Assembly (NCBI RefSeq): GCF_004210375.1
Contig: NC_134834.1
Location: 98,708,170 to 98,772,169, forward strand
DNA: 64,000 bases
Source: Tachypleus tridentatus
Taxonomy: Eukaryota; Arthropoda; Merostomata; Xiphosura; Limulidae
Direction of reading: 5' to 3'
In this document: one piece after another, positions 40,301 to 51,770 of the stretch
Position numbering within the stretch: the first letter of the stretch is position 1
How the letters are laid out: each line of letters begins with the position of its first letter
Translations under genes and position numbers: made by a program
Notes under the pieces: generated by a model
The model's input: only the letters and a program-made list of their open reading frames with translations
The model's database searches: none
What the model was told of the DNA's origin: nothing

Positions 40301-42004
40301 TAGCAATATCCGGTTGTGCAATACCTCCTTTCTGTATCATTCAATGCCTTGCTCTAGTAGGCTATCAGAACTAGCAATATCCGGTTGTGCAATACCTCCT
40401 TTCTGTAGCATTCAATGCCTTGCTCTAGTAGGCTATCAGAACTAGCAATATTTGGTTGTGCAATACCTCCTTTCTGTATCATTCAATGCCTTGCTCTAGT
40501 AGGCTATCAGAACTAGCAATATCCGGTTGTGCAATACCTCCTTTCTGTATCATTCAATGCCTTGCTCTAGTAGGCTATCAGAACTAGCAATATCCGGTTG
40601 TGCAATACCTCCTTCTGTAGCATTCAATGCCTTGCTCTAGTAGGCTATCAGAACTAGCAATATCCGGTTGTGCAATACCTCCTTTCTGTAGCATTCAATG
40701 CCTTGCTCTAGTAGGCTATCAGAACTAGCAATATCCGGTTGTGCAATACCTCCTTTCTGTAACATTCAATGCCTTGCTCTAGTAGGCTATCAGAACTAGC
40801 AATATCCGGTTGTGCAATACCTCCTTTCTGTAACATTCAATGCCTTGCTCTAGTAGGCTATCAGAACTAGCAATATCCGGTTGTGCAATACCTCCTTTCT
40901 GTAGCATTCAATGCCTTGCTCTAGTAGGCTATCAGAACTAGCAATATCCGGTTGTGCAATACCTCCTCTCTGTAACATTCAATGCCTTGCTCTAGTAGGC
41001 TATCAGAACTAGCAATATCCGGTTGTGCAATACCTCCTCTCTGTAACATTCAATGCCTTGCTCTAGTAGGCTATCAGAACTAGCAATATCCGGTTGTGCA
41101 ATACCTCCTTTCTGTAACATTCAATGCCTTGCTCTAGTAGGCTATCAGAACTAGCAATATCCGGTTGTGCAATACCTCCTTTCTGTAGCATTCAATGCCT
41201 TGCTCTAGTAGGCTATCAGAACTAGCAATATCCGGTTGTGCAATACCTCCTCTCTGTAACATTCAATGCCTTGCTCTAGTAGGCTATCAGAACTAGCAAT
41301 ATCCGGTTGTGCAATACCTCCTCTCTGTAACATTCAATGCCTTGCTCTAGTAGGCTATCAGAACTAGCAATATCCGGTTGTGCAATACCTCCTCTCTGTA
41401 ACATTCAATGCCTTGCTCTAGTAGGCTATCAGAACTAGCAATATCCGGTTGTGCAATACCTCCTCTCTGTAACATTCAATGCCTTGCTCTAGTTGGCTAT
41501 CAGAACTAGCAATATCCGGTTGTGCAATACCTCCTTTCTGTAACATTCAATGCCTTGCTCTAGTAGGCTATCAGAACTAGCAATATCCGGTTGTGCAATA
41601 CCTCCTCTCTGTAACATTCAATGCCTTGCTCTAGTAGGCTATCAGAACTAGCAATATCCGGTTGTGCAATACCTCCTTTCTGTAACATTCAATGCCTTGC
41701 TCTAGTTGGCTATCAGAACTAGCAATATCCGGTTGTGCAATACCTCCTTTCTGTAACATTCAATGCCTTGCTCTAGTAGGCTATCAGAACTAGCAATATC
41801 CGGTTGTGCAATACCTCCTTTCTGTAACATTCAATGCCTTGCTCTAGTTGGCTATCAGAACTAGCAATATCCGGTTGTGCAATACCTCCTTTCTGTAGCA
41901 TTCAATGCCTTGCTCTAGTTGGCTATCAGAACTAGCAATATCCGGTTGTGCAATACCTCCTTTCTGTAACATTCAATGCCTTGCTCTAGTAGGCTATCAG
42001 AACT
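34327..42004. repeat. 71-bp satellite, about 108 copies, derived from Gypsy RNase H coding sequence
   Basis: 7678 bp of head-to-tail 71-bp units (plus strand: agcaatatccggttgtgcaa, tacctcctttctgtagcatt, caatgccttgctctagtagg, ctatcagaact). On the minus strand the unit reads 'VLIAY*SKALN', then a variable residue, then 'TERRYCTT', a Gypsy RNase H block; the flanking pol pieces continue it on both sides. Variant sites: gta(g/a/t)cattc, gtagcaatc, agt(a/t)ggc, c(t/c)tctctg. Variants cluster: gtatcattc only at about 40190-40550, gtagcaatc only at about 34855-35145. One scrambled unit lies near 37190-37215 and a 70-bp unit near 40612. This clustering is what unequal crossing-over produces. Confidence 0.97.
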
Positions 42005-43560
42005 TCATTTCCATACTATACTTATGCGAACACTTCTCCCTCTGAAAAATCCCTGGCAGCTGTACCTAAAATGAGTTGGCATTCAAACAGTTCGTAAAGC
42101 AATTATTTTATGATTTTACTGAGTTCATGTTCCCAGAACGTATTTGTGTTTTCAATTAATATGTGTCGAAAGTGAACTATGCCAGAGAATTGATTTACGA
42201 TGATAATAAGAATACAGTCCAAAGTTCCTTGATGTTGGCTAATTCTTGAGTAAATCTGGGCAGATTCAGTCTTAAATGGATCCTTAAACCCTTCACTTCT
42301 GTTGATTATGTGTCCCAAGAAATTCACTTGTTGATGAAATAGTTCTTAAGATTTTGCTTAAGGTTCTCTTTCTTTGATCAATCTAGAACTTTTTCAGCCC
42401 ATAATGAGTATTATCAAGAATCTTCCCATATGTAATCATGTAAGTTAATATGACGAGTATGACACTTTAGAGAAAGCACACATGTAGCAGGTGCATTACA
42501 TAATAGAAATATGGCAACATAAAGTTAATACAAACAGTTTTGTAATAGAGCTTATTTTCACTCTGCTTGCTTCATTACCTTCTACGTGCCAATATCCATT
42601 CTTAAAATTCATTGCTGAGTGTCCTTTTGATCCAGGTAAAGCATCGAAAGTAGAGTAGATCCTTTGCAGTGGGTGTAAATCCTTTTCTGAGATTCCATTC
42701 ATATTCTGGTAGCTCATAAAGACCCTTGTTGATCCATCCTTATTTTGTATAGGTTCTGAAGATAAGGCCCAAGGGATAATATTCAATTTTGCCACTTTGT
42801 TTTTATACGACTTTGAAAGTTTCAGCATGTTTTTCAAGTGAGAATCGTTTGGCTGAATAACAGATTGGAGCTACGCTTCCACTATCGATGTAGTGAGATA
42901 TTTTATTTATTTGGTCTAAGTCATGAGGGTTCCTGGAGGAGGTATATAAATATTCCATGAGCTGTAAAACTTTTTCATCTCTTGTGAGGTAGTAAGCTTT
43001 CCTTATTTTAGTATCTGACCTGATACTTCTGACATTTTGTTTCAAATTATTTGAATTTTATAGTTTGTTGCGTTTATATCTCTAATAATAATATATTTAT
43101 TCTTCAGATTCGCAAAAGTTCTTCAAACCATTGATCTTCCAGGAATTCTGGAATATTTGACTCTACTACATTCCAGTCACGAAATAAAACTTATTCTCAG
43201 TACGTCTTGATATAATTACATTTCTTGGTGGCACAGTGACTGCTCTCTTTGTTGTTACTGGAAGTTCAACTTCTAACGTAGTAACTGTCACGCAGTTCAT
43301 TGAGATTTCCTGACCATATACCATGAAACTATTTGAAGTTACCCTGACTTGACAATTGCGTATTTGCATGAAGCTGCTTTCTAATATGCACACATTCTTT
43401 CTTGAAGTCAATTACGCATCCTTCATGATGTATAAGAAAGTTTCCTATAATAAAAGTGACATTCAAATTTCTCTTACTACACATTTATGTACACTTGCTG
43501 TTCGTATCTTCTTTTTTCTATCAGCGAACAATTTACTTTTCATCAGCAAATTGATTTGAA
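42005..43560 (-). pseudogene. Ty3/Gypsy pol remnant: protease end, reverse transcriptase, start of RNase H
   Basis: Read on the minus strand, in order: protease C-terminal piece ('IIGNFLIHHEGCVIDFKK' near 43385-43450); linker; start of reverse transcriptase ('HYIDSGSVAPICYSAKRFSL' near 42840-42900); RT block with 'KDGSTRVFMSYQNMNGISEK' and 'LDAL/FDALPGSK...MNFKNGYWHVE' near 42580-42740; 'VNFLGHIINRSEGFKDP' near 42275-42330; and RNase H start ('LILGTAARDFSEGEVFA', 'YGNEVLIAY') near 42000-42075. RT motif C was not recognised. Stops and frameshifts occur throughout, so it is an old non-functional copy. LTRs and gag were not identified with confidence. Confidence 0.82.
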
Positions 43561-44049
43561 CTATAGCAGTTAAAAAACTAGTGTTTTCAACACATCAGAA
43601 AACTTGTCCTCAATAAACCCTGGGACTATTTTCGTTTAGTAATGATCTTATTTCATTTGAGGTAAATGGAGTATTCTCAGTTGAACTTTGCTCTGTCAGT
43701 CACTTATTTACTGTTTTCCGGTGTTCTTCTTGAGGTGTTAGGAGCTGTTGATTCACTACAGTTTCAGCTATAATGGCTATGCTTTCCACATTTATAAAAA
43801 TTACATTTTCCTCAGATCATTCTTGTTACAAATAGGTTTTCTCTACAATTTTTTTCCGATATATCTTTTCAAGTTACATTAAAAACAGCTTGTGACTTAT
43901 TTCCTCCATTCTTTGCAAAGTTCTTAAACTTAATCCTTTAAGGTTTTCTAGACCATCTTAAGGGGGAGTTGATGTTTCGGAACCACTTAATTTTTATGAT
44001 CTCCTAACTTAAAGATGATTCCTTTACTTGTCTAACTGTCACTTTAATG
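43561..44049. other. Unassigned stretch upstream of the Gypsy remnant
   Basis: It could include decayed gag/protease-linker sequence on the minus strand, but no motif is convincing. Confidence 0.3.
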
Positions 44050-44270
44050 GGTTCAAGCTCCATCCTCGTCGCGCCAAACATGCTCGCCCTTTCAGCCGTG
44101 TGGGCGTTATTATGTTATGGTCAATCCCACCAATCGTTGGTAAAAAAGTAGCCCAACAGTTGGCGGTGATGAGTAGCTGCCTCCCCTCTAGTTTTACAGT
44201 GCTACATTAGGGACGGCTAGCACAGATAGCCCTCGAGTAGCTTTGTGTAAAATTCAAAAACAACACAAAA
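44050..44270 (+). mobile_element. tRNA-derived SINE, 5'-truncated
   Basis: Lacks most of the tRNA head. Starts about gggttcaagctccatcctcg, continues with cgccaaacatgctcgccctt, ggtcaatcccacc, acagttggcggtgatgag, ggacggctagcacagatagc and a gtaaaattcaaaaacaacac tail. Confidence 0.85.
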
Positions 44271-46793
44271 CAAGCATCATCCTCAATACTAAAGTTCCCT
44301 TTAACGATGTAAAATTACTTTGCTTCAGTCTAATTTACATATTATAGCTTGTTATTGTATCTATAAATTGGTTACGTGCCAATGAATCCATTATTGTACG
44401 TGGAGTATACGAGTAAAACAATTAGGCAAATCGTTCAAAATCTTCTGCAAGTTCAGCTAAGGTCTCTTCATTCCTCTGTATTTTGTTCCGAAACTTTACT
44501 TTTGGATATTTCCTTCTATTCATAAGGTTTATCACTACAATTGTATTTCATACATTATAAACCTTCATAGTTAATAAAGTGTATATATTTTAGTATTGAA
44601 TAATCTTTTCAAACTCTTGAAGATAGATTTTAAGGTGATTGGTCCAGTAGTTGCTCAGTGATCCTGGACTGCACCTCAAATGACGTTATAGTTACTTGTA
44701 TGTATAATTCCTCATTCTGTTTAGTCTGTCTTTACGAAAATCTATTTGACCGGATGATATTTGTTGCTACTTCATGGATACTTTCACATCCATGAATAAA
44801 GTTCACTGTGAAAACCTTATGGATTCTGTTTATATGTATATATACCCTTTAAAGGGGACAATAGTTAGAATCACTTTACGTGAGACTCCTCTCACTGACA
44901 CGCAGACAATGTTTGATGCACATGGGAGTTGTTCTTGGCAGGTGCGTTCGATGTTTGTTTTTCATTTGCATTTCACACCTATTATTTTGCAACACGTCCT
45001 CAAGATTATAATTTAGCCATAACGAAAACTTAGCCAAACATTTCTCTAGTATTTTACAACAGGACCATTAATCTGTTGTTAACCCATGTGAAAGTTCAGT
45101 TTGTTTATTTTAGACACTTCACTGGTAAGCAACTTGCCAATATTCTTTATGTCCTCTTCACCATCCTTATTTAGAAACTCGTGTAACCTTTTTGAAAATG
45201 TTCGATGTTATTCTTTGTGTTCACCACTTTTGTCAAAGATAAACCTTAATTTATATTTTTTACACCTTACTTTTGGAGGTTATTGATATGTCATCATGAT
45301 CACATATACCACTGTTACACTGGCAACATTCTGAACATTTTGCGACAGTGACGTTGCAGGTCGACTTTGAAACTAATGCTTTTGACATTTTTATCGAATT
45401 TAGAATAATTGACATAAGTTGTTGAAAACAAGTCAATGTATTCTCAGTGAAATAACATTTAAACAACTGATGACTAAAAACCAATTTTCAGCAAAAAAAA
45501 ATCGCTTTCACTAATTCTATGAAATTCACTTATTTTTTGTCTAAAAAAAGGAAGAAAACTCATGCTCTACATACGAAACATTTCTTTCGGTTGTGATATT
45601 TTATATCTGAATGCAAAAAGTTCATAAAATGTAAAGGCAATGCTGTGTATACAGACTAATTAAAACGGGTAAGTGACCTCCCTAGACTACCACTATTAAA
45701 CCTAATAAGAACCACTATTATTTCACTAAGGAGCTGTAGTTAAACTGGTATGGAAGCTATACTCAACATATAAACCTGAAATAGTTACTTGATCCAAGAT
45801 TCACAATAATAACCCTCCCATGCTTAATTATATTACTCACACTCATGTGATGTCAAACTTCTCCATTCACAATTGTGTGAATTGTCCAGAGTGACAGTAG
45901 AAATGATAGTGACTGATATACCCTAAAACCAATTAGTTCCCTAGCTTGTATTTAGATACTTGCACGGGTAGACACCAAACCATGCTTTGTCCTATAATTG
46001 TACTAACCACTATGCTTAAAGGAACACACAAACGATATTTTCTCGTAGACCAGCAGTTACATATTATTTAAGAACACTGGTTTGTTTTAACTAATGAATC
46101 TGACAGCATTCACAGATTGTCATCATTGTTTCTTTTCTTGTGCAGATAGCACGTGCATCTTCTTTACTATTTTCATGGTTCTAAACCAATAACCATCTGT
46201 AAAATTATTCAGCAGGCTTCAAATGTCTTTACTGGTCAGATGACCAAATTGAACAAATTCATCATGCAACATTTAACAAACTCTTGCTTTGTAACTACTA
46301 ATAATTGTAATTTCTGTAGTACCAGTATGGTGTTTCATGGGTTCACCAGGAAGCCCTTCCAAAAAAGTATACATGACCGTATCTTCTCGGTTCTCCGACA
46401 TTATGGTGATTTTCTTTAAGCGTAAATATTGCATCTATTTGGCACACCTAGCCATGTTATCATTGGTATCATGTTTATCAGCTTTGCATTCTACTGCAAA
46501 GATGATTTTGTTTCTTACTACGTTAAAGTTATGACAATTCTCAACTCCACTACCACGTCTTCTCTAATGCAAATTTAATCAGGTTCCAAATGTTTCATGT
46601 CGTCAAGTGAAAGACATCCATACTAAGCAGCAAATTCTGCTTTGTTTGGTCCTGGGTCTAAGGAAGTGATATAGAATTTTCTTTATTTCTTTTTGAATTT
46701 TGCATAAGGCTAACTGAGGGTTATCTCTTCTAGATCTCTCTAATTTAGAAATGACAAACTAGATGGAAAGGAGCTAGACAACACCAGCTCTTA
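44271..46793. other. Unassigned AT-rich stretch
   Basis: Only short open frames without recognised homology. On the minus strand 46230-46540 has a slightly protein-like run ('DTVMYTFLEGLPGEPMKHH'), possibly from a retroelement gag, but this is not supported by a known motif. Confidence 0.3.
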
Positions 46794-46935
46794 GGCTATT
46801 TTTACCAACAAGAAGTGGGATTTACCATCACGTAATACCACCCCAACAGTTAAAAGAACAAGCATATTATGATGGGATTCGAACTCGCAACTCTCAGATT
46901 GTGAGTCAAGTACCATAGTGATCAGGTTATGCAAA
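46794..46935 (-). mobile_element. tRNA-derived SINE, head fragment
   Basis: ttaccaacaagaagtgggat, then aacaagcatattatgatggg, attcgaactcgcaactctcag and attgtgagtcaag: the tRNA head and first part of the body only. Confidence 0.7.
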
Positions 46936-47224
46936 ATTCGCTTCCCAACTGAACCTGTAAAACATTGAAATGTATTTCTTCCTTTCACTAGTTCCTGTTG
47001 ATTATAATAACGACAACAATCAATTAGTGGTGTCACTTGACATGAAAGACGGTGTGCCAATATAGACATCAACTCCATCTGTGTAGTGGCTGAATTTCTA
47101 CATCATGCTGAGTGTTAAATTTGTTCCCATTCTCACTTGAGAAACATCACAGAATAAAAATAACGTAATGTTGCTCTTCCTTCTCAAGTTACTGTACAAA
47201 GAGGTTGTGTCATCCTTCTATTTG

Positions 47225-47372
47225 TGAAAGGCTATTACGGCACTAGCAGTTCATAATTTAGAAAGAAGAGGGAAAGCAGCTAGTTATCACCATCAACGCT
47301 TGGGTGACTCTTACCAACAAATAGTGGAATTGACTGCGACATTATAACACCGTACAGCTAAAAAGGGCGAGA
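47225..47372 (-). mobile_element. tRNA-derived SINE, body fragment
   Basis: gagggaaagcagctagttat, caccatcaacgcttgggtga and accaacaaatagtggaattg match the SINE body. Both ends are lost. Confidence 0.65.
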
Positions 47373-48269
47373 TTTGTTTTTTACATTACAACTATTTTAT
47401 TAAATATCAGCCTTGACTAGAATACTCTATGTCAAAAATAATGAAGTATTGAGTGATTCCACTCGCATATTTTGTTTGATACACAGGTGGACACATTGTA
47501 GCAGAGGATGAAATTTCTTAATAAAAAAATAGTAAAACAATTACGCATTGTATATGAAGACTGGAGACAAGAATAATCCTTCCAACATTTCTTTGTTGTA
47601 CAAGTAGTGTAAAAATCTATAAACTTCATTATTTCTCAAAGTTAAAACGAACTTAAGTTAAACAATAAGAATTATTTAAATTTAGAAAAATGGTAAAGTT
47701 TATGCTTTTACACACATTACAAACTTGGATTCCGAGTAGATATCTCATAAAAAATACACGCAGTTGTAAAATAGTCTGTTAACACACAGCCGTGGACAGC
47801 ACAGCAGTTACCTGTCAACACACAGTAGTGAACAGTAGAGCCATCATCAGTTCGACATACAGCTACACATATTACACTTAATGGTTGAATGTTATCATAT
47901 ATAATAAAAGATATTTTAACCAGATTCGGACAGAGATAAAGGGTTTCTAATTTGATGAATTAAAAATTATAATTGACTAATTACGATTTCACGTACCAAA
48001 TAAGGACTTGAAACGTAACTTTATGGTATCGGTATGCACAAGTCATGTAAAAAGATGCATCAAATCTAATCACACAGTATACAATTACCAATACTTAGTT
48101 CAATCAATGTAAAGCATTATATCAAGTCTAGATTACAAAGTTAATCCATAAAACAGTATCACCAACTTGGATAATTATAATTTAAAGTCACTTAAAGCAG
48201 TCTGATAGTGTTAAATAACAAGCATGGTTCCACTAAGGAATAAGTTTAACATATCTTCTGACATTCTTT
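47373..48269. other. Unassigned stretch
   Basis: AT-rich, no feature recognised. Confidence 0.4.
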
Positions 48270-48642
48270 GAATATATTACTGCAATAGTTGATGAAAGAA
48301 ATACTGTGGATTTAGTTTACCTTTGTTTTAAAAAAAGATTTGACAAAGTGTCTCACAAAAAATAAATGTGTGAGTGTGTGTGAGAAATATTATTAAATTG
48401 GATAGAAAATTTGCTGGAGAGTAAAAAGGCCACAGTAATAATAAACTTAAATCATCTAGACAGTGTATTAAGCTTGTTATAGGACTCGTATGATTTGGGG
48501 CAGCATTTACAGAAACACTGAACAGAAGACAAGGGACATTATTGTTTCACTGTACAGCTCATTGGTAAGGCCTCATCTAGTGTACAGTTTTGGGTTTCCT
48601 TCCTCAAGAAGGACATTAAATTGTCAGAGGAAGTACAGAGAA
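48270..48642 (+). pseudogene. CR1-like LINE reverse transcriptase, 5' piece
   Basis: 'VDERNTVDLVYLCFKKRFDK' then 'VSHKK' (48288-48363) is the motif A region of CR1-type RT, with Cys at the place of the catalytic Asp (usual YLDFxKAFD) and a stop after it. 'WIENLLES' follows, then an internal deletion, then 'LYSSLVRPHLVYSFGF' (near 48551-48598) and, after a frameshift, 'KKDIKLSEEVQRKDTQ' (near 48607-48654), the CR1 segment close to the C-terminus. The 33-bp array starts inside that last block. Confidence 0.75.
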
Positions 48643-51415
48643 AAGACACTCAAGTAATATATTGGATGTTGTGATAAGACACTCAAGTAATATATTGGAT
48701 GTTGTGATAAGACACTCAGATAATATATTGGATGTTGCAATAAGACACTCAGGTAATATATTGGATGTTGCAATAAGACACTCAGGTAATATATTGGATG
48801 TTGCAATAAGACACTCAGGTAATATATTGGATGTTGTGATAAGACACTCAAGTAATATATTGGATGTTGTGATAAGACACTCAAGTAATATATTGGATGT
48901 TGTGATAAGACACTCAAGTAATATATTGGATGTTGTGAAAAGACACTCAGATAATATATTGGATGTTGTAATAAGACACTCAGGTAATATATTGGATGTT
49001 GTAATAAGACACTCAGGTAATATATTGGATGTTGTAATAAGACACTCAGGTAATATATTGGATGTTGTAATAAGACACTCAAGTAATATATTGGATGTTG
49101 TAATAAGACACTCAGGTAATATATTGGATGTTGTAATAAGACACTCAGGTAATATATTGGATGTTGTAATAAGACACTCAGGTAATATATTGGATGTTGT
49201 AATAAGACACTCAGGTAATATATTGGATGTTGTAATAAGACACTCAGGTAATATATTGGATGTCGTAATAAGACACTCAGGTAATATATTGGATGTCGTA
49301 ATAAGACACTCAAGTAATATATTGGATGTCGTAATAAGACACTCAAGTAATATATTGGATGTCGTAATAAGACACTCAAGTAATATATTGGATGTCGTAA
49401 TAAGACACTCAAGTAATATATTGGATGTCGTAATAAGACACTCAAGTAATATATTGGATGTCGTAATAAGACACTCAGGTAATATATTGGATGTTGTAAT
49501 AAGACACTCAGGTAATATATTGGATGTTGTAATAAGACACTCAGGTAATATATTGGATGTTGTAATAAGACACTCAAGTAATATATTGGATGTTGTAATA
49601 AGACACTCAGGTAATATATTGGATGCTGTAATAAGACACTCAAGTAATATATTGGATGTTGTAATAAGACACTCAGGTAATATATTGGATGTTGTAATAA
49701 GACACTCAGGTAATATATTGGATGTTGTAATAAGACACTCAAGTAATATATTGGATGTTGTGAAAAGACACTCAGATAATATATTGGATGTTGTAATAAG
49801 ACACTCAGGTAATATATTGGATGTTGTAATAAGACACTCAGGTAATATATTGGATGTTGTAATAAGACACTCAGGTAATATATTGGATGTTGTAATAAGA
49901 CACTCAAGTAATATATTGGATGTTGTAATAAGACACTCAGGTAATATATTGGATGTTGTAATAAGACACTCAGGTAATATATTGGATGTTGTAATAAGAC
50001 ACTCAGGTAATATATTGGATGTTGTAATAAGACACTCAGGTAATATATTGGATGTTGTAATAAGACACTCAGGTAATATATTGGATGTCGTAATAAGACA
50101 CTCAGGTAATATATTGGATGTAAGTAATAAGACACTCAAAGTAATATATTGGATGTGTAATAAGACACTCAAGTAATATATTGGATGTCGTAATAAGACA
50201 CTCAAGTAATATATTGGATGTCGTAATAAGACACTCAAGTAATATATTGGATGTCGTAATAAGACACTCAGGTAATATATTGGATGTTGTAATAAGACAC
50301 TCAGGTAATATATTGGATGTTGTAATAAGACACTCAGGTAATATATTGGATGTTGTAATAAGACACTCAGGTAATATATTGGATGTTGTAATAAGACACT
50401 CAAGTAATATATTGGATGTTGTAATAAGACACTCAGGTAATATATTGGATGTTGTAATAAGACACTCAGGTAATATATTGGATGCTGTAATAAGACACCA
50501 AGTAATATATTGGATGTTGTAATAAGACACTCAGGTAATATATTGGATGTTGTAATAAGACACTCAGGTAATATATTGGATGTTGTAATAAGACACTCAG
50601 GTAATATATTGGATGTTGTAATAAGACACTCAGGTAATATATTGGATGTTGTAATAAGACACTCAGGTAATATATTGGATGTTGTAATAAGACACTCAAG
50701 TAATATATTGGATGTCGTAATAAGACACTCAAGTAATATATTGGATGTTGTAATAAGACACTCAAGTAATATATTGGATGTAAGTAATAAGACACTCAGG
50801 TAATATATTGGATGTTGTAATAAGACACTCAGGTAATATATTGGATGTTGTAATAAGACACTCAGGTAATATATTGGATGTTGTAATAAGACACTCAGGT
50901 AATATATTGGATGTTGTAATAAGACACTCAGGTAATATATTGGATGTTGTAATAAGACACTCAGGTAATATATTGGATGTTGTAATATGACACTCAGGTA
51001 ATATATTGGATGTTGTAATAAGACACTCAAGTAATATATTGGATGTTGTGATAAGACACTCAAGTAATATATTGGATGCTGTAATAAGACACTCAGGTAA
51101 TATATTGGATGTTGTAATAAGACACTCAAGTAATATATTGGATGCTGTAATAAGACACTCAAGTAATATATTGGATGCTGTAATAAGACACTCAAGTAAT
51201 ATATTGGATGTTGTAATAAGACACTCAAGTAATATATTGGATGTTGTAATAAGACACTCAAGTAATATATTGGATGTTGTGATAAGACACTCAAGTAATA
51301 TATTGGATGTTGTAATAAGACACTCAGGTAATATATTGGATGTTGTAATAAGACACTCAAGTAATATATTGGATGTTGTGATAAGACACTCAAGTAATAT
51401 ATTGGATGCTGTATT
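48643..51415. repeat. 33-bp minisatellite, about 84 copies, derived from CR1 coding sequence
   Basis: 2773 bp of a 33-bp unit (aagacactca(a/g)gtaatat, attggatgttgt(a/g)at). The first unit is the continuation of the CR1 ORF at 'RKDTQVIYWML', and the last runs back into CR1 sequence ('LGETKISELLFF'), so the unit is a piece of the LINE ORF. Variants fall in blocks: tgcaat at 48733-48830, gtcgtaat at 49260-49470, caggt/caagt runs. A few units carry indels (about 50120, 50150, 50495, 50780). Since 33 is a multiple of 3, long frames run through both strands; I do not call them genes. Confidence 0.97.
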
Positions 51416-51770
51416 AGGAGAAACTAAAATCTCTGAACTTCTTTTCTTTCAGAGAGGGCAAGGGTCAGAGGTGATCTGATTGAAGTGTTTAAGGGTACTG
51501 ATAATATAGATCAAACATTTCTGTGTTTAGAAGTGAAAACAATATGAAGATGGGGCATAAATTCAAATTTTAGTGATGTTGGAGTCATTCAAACTTTACA
51601 CATATTACTTTTCACACAAAGTGGTTAGCTGTGGTAATGAGCTGCCTTCTAGGGTGGTGGAGGTAGAAAATTAAAAAATATATTAAATGAATACATGAGA
51701 AGTAAGGGGTGGTTACAATTGGGAATTGAGACATCCTCGATGGGTTAATAAATCCCTTTCAAATTTTATG
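51416..51770 (+). pseudogene. CR1-like LINE reverse transcriptase, C-terminal piece
   Basis: Continues the CR1 ORF past the array: 'LGETKISELLFF', then in shifted frames 'GDLIEVFKGTDNIDQTF'-like, 'WGINSNFSDVG', 'LPSRVVEVEN' and 'LNEYMRSKGWLQLGIETSS', which match the RRxRGDLIEVFK ... LPxxVVxAxxxxxFKxxLD end of CR1 ORF2. Frameshifted and non-functional. Confidence 0.75.

Noticed and set aside
34327-42004. Centromeric satellite
   Set aside because: The array is flanked on both sides by the same single Gypsy copy and is founded by it; nothing in the window indicates a centromere.
46230-46540. Gypsy gag on the minus strand
   Set aside because: No zinc knuckle or capsid motif visible; the frame is interrupted. 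Left as unassigned.
34327-51415. CRISPR-like regular repeats
   Set aside because: Units are directly head-to-tail with no unique spacers, in a eukaryotic genome.
48616-51479. Open frames of up to 925 codons on both strands
   Set aside because: They run only because the 33-bp unit is a multiple of three without stops. Peptides are pure 11-residue repeats on both strands, and the sequence is CR1-derived.
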